From: Cherax quadricarinatus
Taxonomy: Eukaryota; Arthropoda; Malacostraca; Decapoda; Parastacidae
DNA length: 64,000 nt
Assembly: GCF_038502225.1 (NCBI RefSeq)
Contig: NC_091374.1
Span: forward strand, 11,288,981-11,352,980
Reading direction: 5' to 3'
Part shown: positions 57,196 through 64,000 of the stretch, in pieces
Numbering within the stretch: position 1 is the stretch's first letter
Layout of the letters: each line of letters begins with the position of its first letter
Program-made: the position numbers and the translations under genes
Notes under the pieces: generated by a model
What the model saw: the letters and a program-made list of their open reading frames with translations, nothing else
What the model was told of the DNA's origin: nothing
Databases searched by the model: none

Positions 57196-57241
57196 TTGTG
57201 GCAACGTTTCGCTCTCCAGGAGCTTTATCAAGCCATTACAA
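57196..57241 (-). ncRNA. hammerhead-like motif, family 2, inverted arm
   Basis: Reverse complement of the motif at 57766-57811; same core, stems and GAAACGUU. Confidence 0.58.
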
Positions 57242-57322
57242 ACAATACATGGACACAGAGGGTATATAAAGGCTCAGAGTGAGGTGAATACTAGTGAGGT
57301 ACCATTTCGATGTTCACTAGTG

Positions 57323-57364
<42 letters not shown>

Positions 57365-57653
57365 AGTGCCTCGAATCAGCACTGATCGCTGTTTCGAATA
57401 CAATTAAACAAAACAACGGCAGCTTCACCATCTCCGAAGTCTTAGCAAGAATCCTCCTGAAAACAGTAAACCCTGCCATCACATAGTCTCTCCTGTTATA
57501 CTACACAAAGCACAGAGAGTGAACACTGAAACAAGCTGCCTCATTCCAGTCTATATTTGTCCAACCTATTTTTATGTTACCCAAGTAATAGCTTTTATAT
57601 CCTTTTACTCATGTACGAATTAATTGCTCTACCATATTGTATTACTTTTGTCA

Positions 57654-57684
<31 letters not shown>

Positions 57685-57765
57685 CACTAGTGAACATCGA
57701 AATGGTACCTCACTAGTATTCACCTCACTCTGAGCCTTTATATACCCTCTGTGTCCATGTATTGT

Positions 57766-57811
57766 TTGTAATGGCTTGATAAAGCTCCTGGAGAGCGAAA
57801 CGTTGCCACAA
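57766..57811 (+). ncRNA. hammerhead-like motif, family 2
   Basis: Stem I 5' strand UUGU, bulge AAU, GGC (57766-57775). Core UUGAUAA (57776-57782) plus an extra A. Stem II GCUC/GAGC with a CUGGA loop (57784-57796), then GAA, minimal stem III AC/GU (57800-57803), U17 at 57804. The 3' strand GCC+ACAA (57805-57811) pairs with GGC and UUGU. Compared with family 1, both parts of stem I and the 3-8 pair change in a compensatory way (GGA/UCC to GGC/GCC, UAUU/AAUA to UUGU/ACAA, C-G to U-A). Confidence 0.6.
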
Positions 57812-57895
57812 TAAATGTCACATTAGTTGCACTTGTGTCCTTTTACTTTACATATTGTCGGTAATTCTACCAACTTTATTACACTTTTTATAGTT

Positions 57896-58255
57896 ATTAA
57901 TTATATGGGAAGGGTAACCAGTGGAAGTAGTAACCAGTGGAAGTAGTAACCAGTGGAAGTAGTTACCAGTGCCTTGCTCCTGGCACTATACTAGCTCCCT
58001 CACTGCTTAGTAATGTATTAACCACTTAACTAACAACGTTTCTTAATGAGCTTCTGGTAAAATAAGATATTTAATAGTTTAAAAAGAGGATAAACGGTGG
58101 ACTTTCTTAAAGCAAACTATTATCCTTAATTATTTCTCTCTCTTCACCCTTTCTATTTCTTTCACTCACTGCTCTCCATCTTCTATGTCCCATATAACAC
58201 TTCTCTTTTGCGGTAATTTTTATTTCTTCTGGGGGGAGGGGGATGACGTGCTTGA
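57896..58255. other. no gene seen
   Basis: Contains three copies of ACCAGTGGAAGTAGT (57918-57970); otherwise unique. Confidence 0.5.
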
Positions 58256-59390
58256 AAGAAGGTAAATCACTTCACCTCTCCCTCCCTGGACCCACCAGGG
58301 AGAAGGTAAGTCACTCCACTTCTCCCTCCCACCAGGGAGAAGGTAAGTCACTTCACCTCTCCCTCCCTGGACCCACCAGGGAGAAGGTAAGTCACTCCAC
58401 TTCTCCCTCTCACCAGGGAAAAGGTAAGTCATCTCACTTCTCCCTCCCTGGACCCGCCAGGGAGAAGGTAAGTCACTTCACCTCTCCCTCCCTGGACCCA
58501 TCAGGGAGAAGGTAAGTCACTTTGCCACTCCCTCCCTGGACCCATCAGGGAGAAGGTAAGTCACTTTGCCACTCCCTCCCTGGACCCACCAGGGAGAAGG
58601 TAAGTCACTCCACTTCTCCCTCTCACCAGGGAAAAGGTAAGTCATCTCACTTCTCCCTCCCTGGACCCGCCAGGGAGAAGGTAAGTCACTCTACCTCTCC
58701 CTCCCTGGACCCATCAGGGAGAAGGTAAGTCACTTTACCACTCCCTCCCTGGACCCACCAGGGAGAAGGTAAGTCACTCTACCTCTCCCTCCCTGGACCC
58801 ACCAGGGAGAAGGTAAGTCACTCTACCTCTCCCTCCCTGGACCCACCAGGGAGAAGGTAAGTCACTCTACCTCTCCCTCCCTGGACCCACCAGGGAGAAG
58901 GTAAGTCACTCTACCTCTCCCTCCCTGGACCCACCAGGGAGAAGGTAAGTCACTCTACCTCTCCCTCCCTGGACCCACCAGGGAGAAGGTAAGTCACTCT
59001 ACCACTCCCTCCCTGGACCCACCAGGGAGAAGGTAAGTCACTCTACCTCTCCCTCCCTGGACCCATCAGGGAGAAGGTAAGTCACTTTACCTCTCCCTCC
59101 CTGGACCCACCAGGGAGAAGGTAAGTCACTCTACCTCTCCCTCCCTGGACCCACCAGGGAGAAGATAAGTCACTCTACCACTCCCTCCCTGGACCCACCA
59201 GGGAGAAGGTAAGTCACTCTACCACTCCCTCCCTGGACCCACCAGGGAGAAGGTAAGTCACTCTACCACTCCCTCCCTGGACCCACCAGGGAGAAGGTAA
59301 GTCACTCTACCTCTCCCTCCCTGGACCCACCAGGGAGAAGGTAAGTCACTCTACCTCTCCCTCCCTGGACCCACCAGGGAGACGGTAGTC
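58256..59390 (+). repeat. 44-bp minisatellite with splice-site-like units
   Basis: Roughly 25 units of CCCTCCCTGGACCCACCAGG plus GAGAAGGTAAGTCACTCTAC plus CTCT. Some left-hand units are shortened by loss of the TGGACC part. Each unit holds a consensus 5' splice donor (AAG|GTAAGT), a pyrimidine tract and a CCACCAG|G acceptor-like end. The open frames reading through it are not genes. Confidence 0.95.
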
Positions 59391-61094
59391 AGGCCACGCG
59401 CCGCTTCACTCAGTAAAGTGAAGAAATAAGAGAGATTGAATAAAGTTCCGTTCCGAGGTGCAGTATAAATGAACCCCAAAGTTTGTGTGTATGTTTGTCT
59501 GCTTTTTCACAACTTTGAAATGTGTGTGTGTGTGTGAAGCAGCCATCTTCTCATATTCGAATTATTAATATAACATTATTGACACATGTGCAACATCTGG
59601 GTAGCTTTGGTTCGGAGGACATCTCCACTACAAAAAAGATACCCAGATGTTGTACATGTGTCTAATTCTTCATCTTATCGGTATTGTATATCACACACAT
59701 ACAACGAGTATAATAATCGCATACAGCACCGGCAAGTTGTTGTTGCTATTATTCTAATCACTACTGCTGCTTTTATCAATAGTATCCAGGAAACTCATCC
59801 TAAGTATACAACGGTCTTTTACTTTGAGTCAAGAGCGTCGGTAAAGTGACTAAAACGTAAACATTATCTCTGTGAACTTTTCGTTTCCTCAGTCTTTTGG
59901 TTGGTTTCCTGTTTTCTGTTAATGTATGAAGCTAGACTCATTATCTATTATGGGATTTACTCCCGTTATGAATGTCGCAGTTGATTAAATTTAATTGATA
60001 AACGTTAGCCTAACTGTATACAGCATATGTAAATAAATTTTCTTATATTGTGCATACAAACTATAAAAGCCAGGTTAGCGTTAGAACATACTGAGAAAAG
60101 ATACAAGCGTATCATGCTTCAGCGTGAATTGCTAGGTTATTTGTATACATCTTCGCCAAAACTCAAATGTATTATGATAAACACTGTACTTACGACTATT
60201 TCTTTCACTACCTTGTTCCAGTTATTCACTGTAATGTTGGTCTATCTTTCTAACAACAAATGAATACTTATTAATTTAATTAATGGGGAAGCGCTACGCC
60301 CGGTACTGTCACAGGGGAAAGTGAAAAAATTATGTATGATGTATTTAAGGGTATGTTAGCGCCAATCCCACGAATAGAATATCACAGCAGTGTAAAGGCA
60401 CACTGAGGTACCACTTGAATATACTGTACATCGTGATCATATCTCATCTAAAGAAAATAAATCACAATACCCTGGCTGCAACAGGTTGACTTAATAATGG
60501 TCCAGGACGACAAAAATGAATAGAGTCGTGTGAAGATGTTGTTTGTTGTGATGTGATTTTAATTAAGCCCATGAAGCATCTGCTGACCCAATTTGGAAAG
60601 ATATGGATGAGATGTGCCTCTGTGGGTTGTGCTCAGTGGCTGCATTCTGAGGAGTGTTCTCCCGGCAATCATTGTTAGCAGCTTTGTCTTGAGAGCTCGT
60701 GTCCTGGCTGAGTCTCCCTGGTAATTAATTTTATTCCTGGTACAGCAGTCTCTTTCTCTGTTGCCACTCTGGCCTCTAATTTCCTTGTTTCGAATAAGGA
60801 ACATTTCTATGATTAATATTCCCCTGAACTGAAGTTTCTTAACTCTGATCCGAGGAACTGGACCTGCCTTCCCCCTTCCTTGGGACTAACCCGCTTGTGT
60901 CCAATTTCCCCAGGCGCAGTATGACTCTCATGGATATAGTGCTCCATCCTACCCCATCTTGAAAATAACAATAATATAATAATCAGCTTTAAATATTCCA
61001 GGCGAGGGAGAATCTGACATACATCTTTATTAGCTAACTGAGGAATTATTTTATAGTCCTGTGCCTACCTACCTGGAGTCTACCTGGAGGGTAT
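59391..61094. other. no gene; repeat relics
   Basis: 59571-59700 holds a hammerhead-element relic without the ribozyme: an inverted tip ACACATGTGCAACATCTGGG and the direct AGATACCCAGATGTTG..ATCGGTATTGTATA. 60255-60330 is a GGGGAAGCGCTA repeat fragment. 60450-60490 resembles a family 3 tip. The rest is unique. Confidence 0.55.
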
Positions 61095-62200
61095 TCAGAC
61101 AAAGCCTACTACATTATGTTTGGTAGCAGAGCAGGTGTTGCGCAACTTAACATTAAGATCGACAACACTCTAATTGCCAGACATAATGAAGGCAAATTCC
61201 TATGTCTATACCTCGACAACAACCTAAATTTCAGCACCCACATACAACACACAACAAAAAAAGTATTCAAAACGGTGGGGATCCTCTCCAAGATACGATA
61301 TTACGTGCCGCAAACTGCCCTTCTCACACTATACCATTCACTTAAATATCCATACCTCACCTATGCTATTTGTGTTTGGGGATCAACTGCAGCAACACAT
61401 CTAAAGCCAATAATAACCCAACAAAAAACCGCAGTAAGAATAATCACTAAATCCCATCCCTGGCAACACCCCCCCCTACTCTTCATAGATCTAAACTTAC
61501 TCCCTGTTCAGAACATCCACACTTACTACTGTGCAATCTACATCTACAGGACCTTAAATTCCAGTATTAACCTTAACCTAAAACGCTTTCTTGATAGTTG
61601 TGATAGGACCCACAGGCATAACACCAGACACAAACATCTCTATGACATTCCCCGTGTCCGACTAAACCTTTACAAAAAAATACAATGTGTGTCAAAGGGC
61701 CTAAAATCTAGAACACCCTACCAGAAAACTCTAGAACTGCAGACACATTCATCACTTTCAAAACTACAGTTAGAAAACATCTTATCTCCCTGATACACCC
61801 CGTCAACTAACTACATGTAAACCACCTGGTGGTTCACACTTACACTCACTCGCCCATTGACTATAAACACAGAAATACGAATCTTAATCTTAAAATAATG
61901 AATCCTAACTAGTCATAAGTTTGCCTATGATACTCCAATATAGACACTATGTATTGTGCCAAAACAAAAGCATTCACACTGCTAAACTCACAAACTATAA
62001 TGTAGTCACTTAGCCTTAATACCATAATCTGTAATAATTTAAAGTTTAGAATTAATCTAAGTCTGCCCGAAATGCCTAGTCATGCTTGGTGTCCTAGTGG
62101 CTCCCTCTGTAATTAGTATTTTAAAACATGTAAACCACACAATATCCAAAATCTGTAAACCCCGCATTGTAATCCTTATAGCGAATAAACTTGATTGATT
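61095..62200 (+). mobile_element. L2/CR1-group LINE 3' fragment
   Basis: A 5'-truncated plus-strand LINE: the C-terminal RT region (61097-61793) and a 400-bp 3' UTR ending in AATAAACTTGATTGATTAA (about 62185-62200), a short tandem-type 3' end. It is unlike the CR1-A, CR1-B and RTE elements in this window. Confidence 0.75.
61097..61793 (+). CDS. LINE reverse transcriptase C-terminal region (open fragment)
   Basis: About 230 codons open. It reads GSRAGVAQLNIKIDN, FLCLYLDNNLNFSTHI (the conserved LGV-type strand after the RT palm, with G replaced by C), HTTKKVFKTVGILSKIRY, LLTLYHSLKYPYLTYAICVWG, QKTAVRIITKS, then a basic tail. This is the thumb/C-terminal part downstream of the catalytic palm; FADD is upstream and missing. 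The Met at 61116 is internal to the original protein. Clade is uncertain within the CR1/L2/Jockey group. Confidence 0.78.
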
Positions 62201-62235
62201 AACGCCCCCACGGCCCGGTTCACGACCAGGCCTCA

Positions 62236-62740
<505 letters not shown>

Positions 62741-62945
62741 TCAATAAGATCACAGTAAAGAGGTGATTTTAAAATATGCAAAAACAACCACTGTGAAAGA
62801 GTAGTGAAATTCCAAGCACTTTCGTGACTGCTCACATTGTCAAGGAACTATGAAAGTAATACATCAAAGGAAGGCAATTAAAGGGCTTAGACTACACCTC
62901 ACAGTCAACCCCCACAACAAAGAAACACCTGATGCGCGACAATAC

Positions 62946-63050
62946 CGGACTCATAAGAAAAGAGGAATACTGCAGTAGGTCCGCTGGTCCAACTAGACAG
63001 GTCCTCACGACATCCCACTAACAAAATATTCTACCCAAGAAATAAGGTTT
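62946..63050 (-). mobile_element. CR1-A 3' UTR relic
   Basis: CATAAGAAAAGAGGAATACTGCAG..ACTAGACAGGTCCT..CATCCCACTAACAAAAT matches 31270-31400 with many changes. Confidence 0.75.
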
Positions 63051-63102
63051 ATTATTTGTCCAATGTATTATTAAACTCCAACCAAATTTTATTAATTATA
63101 AA

Positions 63103-63472
63103 TTAGTCTAATTTATATAAACCTAAGGAAATATTCATATTATTTTCAAAACTGCTTTTTATGAAACAAGATTCAATTATATTTCTGTCAACCATGGACT
63201 TGCTTGATACAACTTTCTCAACTTTTTGAAAATCAATTGGATGGTTAAAATCTCTCACATGAATAAATAGAGCATTGGAATCTTGTCCAGTTCTAATGCT
63301 ATATTTATGTTGTTTTAATCTAAGTTCGAGATTTTTACCAGTTTGGACCACAAATACGTAAAGCCCTCAAAAACATTGATGAGAAAACAGACAGTTTAAC
63401 TCTATCTTGATGGGAAGAATAATAGTGTACATAGGAACAGTTATTTGTAGGTTTTCTGTAAATTTTTAAATT
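63103..63472 (-). pseudogene. Penelope-like element fragment: RT tail joined to GIY-YIG domain
   Basis: On the minus strand, 63472-63355 mirrors the start of the plus-strand fragment (RT region near SHQDRVKLSVFSSMFLRAL). The sequence then jumps, just after the LRI codons, to VQTGKNLELRLKQHKYSIRTG (63351 on). A GIY-YIG-like domain continues to 63103 (LFIHVRDFNHPIDF, ESCFIKSSFENNMN). About 335 bp present in the plus copy is deleted at the join, so the first GIY and YIG strands are missing. Penelope-like elements pair an RT with a C-terminal GIY-YIG nuclease. Confidence 0.78.
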
Positions 63473-63600
63473 TACAGAAAACCTACAAATTTACAGAAAA
63501 CCTACAAATAACTGTTCCTATGTACACTGTTATTCTTCCCATCAAGATAAAGTTAAACTGTCTGTTTTCTCATCAATGTTTTTGAGAGCTTTACGTATTT
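63354..63600. repeat. near-perfect ~115-bp palindrome
   Basis: 63354-63467 and about 63481-63600 are reverse complements with few mismatches, centred near 63474, formed by the two head-to-head Penelope fragments. A 16-bp ACAGAAAACCTACAAA unit is also duplicated at the centre (63474-63508). Confidence 0.88.
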
Positions 63601-64000
63601 GCAGTCCAGAGTTCATAGATGAAGAAATATCCCAAATTTATGAAATAGCTAATGATCTGAAATACCCGAGAAATGTAATTGATAAATCATTTAAAATTTC
63701 TAGAAATACTTTTTACAACCCAAAAATGGACAACCAACCTTATTCAAGTAAAAATATGTTGGTTCTCCCTTACCATGAAAACTTGGTTGATATGCCTTCT
63801 CTTCTTAAGACTTTTAATATTAAAGTTGTATTTAAAAATCTTGATACAGTAAAAAAAACTTTTGATAAAGAATTCCCCCCAAAATGTTGACGGATGTGTC
63901 TGTAAGATTCCTTGTAAAATTTGCGATAAAGTTTATTACGGTCAAACTGATAAAAATCTCGAACTTAGATTAAAACAACATAAATATAGCATTAGAACTG
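63473..64000 (+). pseudogene. Penelope-like element: RT C-terminus and GIY-YIG start (runs off window)
   Basis: 5'-truncated: it begins at the YRKPTN motif, a Penelope RT hallmark (about 63480-63500). The open frame continues through HQDKVKLSVFSSMFLRALRI, EEISQIYEIANDLKYP and LVLPYHENLV to 63890. A frameshift in a run of six C (about 63875-63880) leads to the frame reading NVDGCVCKIPCKICDKVYYG and QTDKNLELRLKQHKYSIRT. That is the cysteine-rich linker and the YYG strand of the GIY-YIG domain, and it reaches the end of the window. It would nick DNA and reverse transcribe its own RNA. Confidence 0.82.

Larger units (their letters stand above)
57152..57883 (+). mobile_element. hammerhead-bearing non-autonomous retroelement, family 2
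   Basis: A 732-bp insertion flanked by a perfect 12-bp direct repeat CTTTTTATAGTT (57140-57151 and 57884-57895). Inverted arms of about 205 bp (57156-57363 and 57651-57858) are nearly identical. Each arm carries a hammerhead, an AATAAA just after it, a TATATA box and a (TAG)n/(CTA)n microsatellite at its inner edge. The ~290-bp centre is different sequence, with a part near 57555-57615 like the CR1-A 3' UTR. The right end extends beyond the left arm with TATTGTCGGTAATTCTACC. Confidence 0.75.

Noticed and set aside
58256..59390. CRISPR-like array
   Set aside because: The 44-bp units have no unique spacers and the context is a eukaryotic minisatellite.
60559..60804. 81-codon minus-strand frame
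   Set aside because: No recognisable motif, no neighbouring coding sequence.

Overview
This window looks like eukaryotic intergenic DNA, most likely from a decapod crustacean (crayfish, lobster or shrimp). That assignment is an inference from several signs: very long (TA)n, (GA)n and (TG)n microsatellites, a CCTAA (TTAGG-type) tract, tRNA-headed SINEs, CR1-like and RTE-like LINEs and a Penelope-like element. I found no host protein gene. Every protein-like stretch I recognise belongs to a retrotransposon, and most long open frames are microsatellite or minisatellite read-through. LAYOUT. 1-3.4 kb: decayed RTE-like LINE carrying a tRNA-SINE. 4.1-5.2 kb: 5'-truncated CR1-like LINE ('CR1-B'). 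5.39-6.29 kb: a non-coding insertion with hammerhead-ribozyme motifs and a 12-bp target-site duplication (TSD). 8.3-9.6 kb: RTE relic. 11.9-13.1 kb: polypurine array. 13.9 kb: second hammerhead element. 14.3-15.8 kb: cluster of four GC-rich SINE-like units. 16.8-17.9 kb: CR1-B. 18.8 kb: tRNA-SINE. 20.2 kb: TA-flanked MITE-like element. 23.6-23.9 kb: CCTAA-tailed repeat. 25.6-26.3 kb: minisatellite. 27.8-30.65 kb: longest CR1-B copy. 30.7-35.9 kb: CR1-B split by a nearly complete second CR1 subfamily ('CR1-A') with an esterase-bearing ORF1. 37.6-41.2 kb: nearly intact RTE-like LINE. 41.26 and 48.07 kb: MITE-like elements. 46.25-47.87 kb: RTE copy broken by a SINE-like unit. 57.15-57.88 kb: hammerhead element with its own 12-bp TSD. 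58.25-59.39 kb: 44-bp minisatellite whose units resemble tiny introns. 61.1-62.2 kb: 3' part of another LINE. 63.1-64.0 kb: inverted pair of Penelope-like fragments with a GIY-YIG domain. HOW IT FITS TOGETHER. The window reads as layered insertion. Each LINE or MITE family has its own microsatellite association: RTE and MITE with (TA)n, CR1-B with (TG)n. The most notable signal is a set of short non-coding elements whose ends carry hammerhead motifs. The best two families differ in sequence but keep the same secondary structure by compensatory changes, and the two largest insertions have clean 12-bp TSDs and inverted 5' arms. They resemble non-autonomous Penelope/retrozyme-type elements; a Penelope-like fragment in the same window is a relative of the machinery that could move them (inference).
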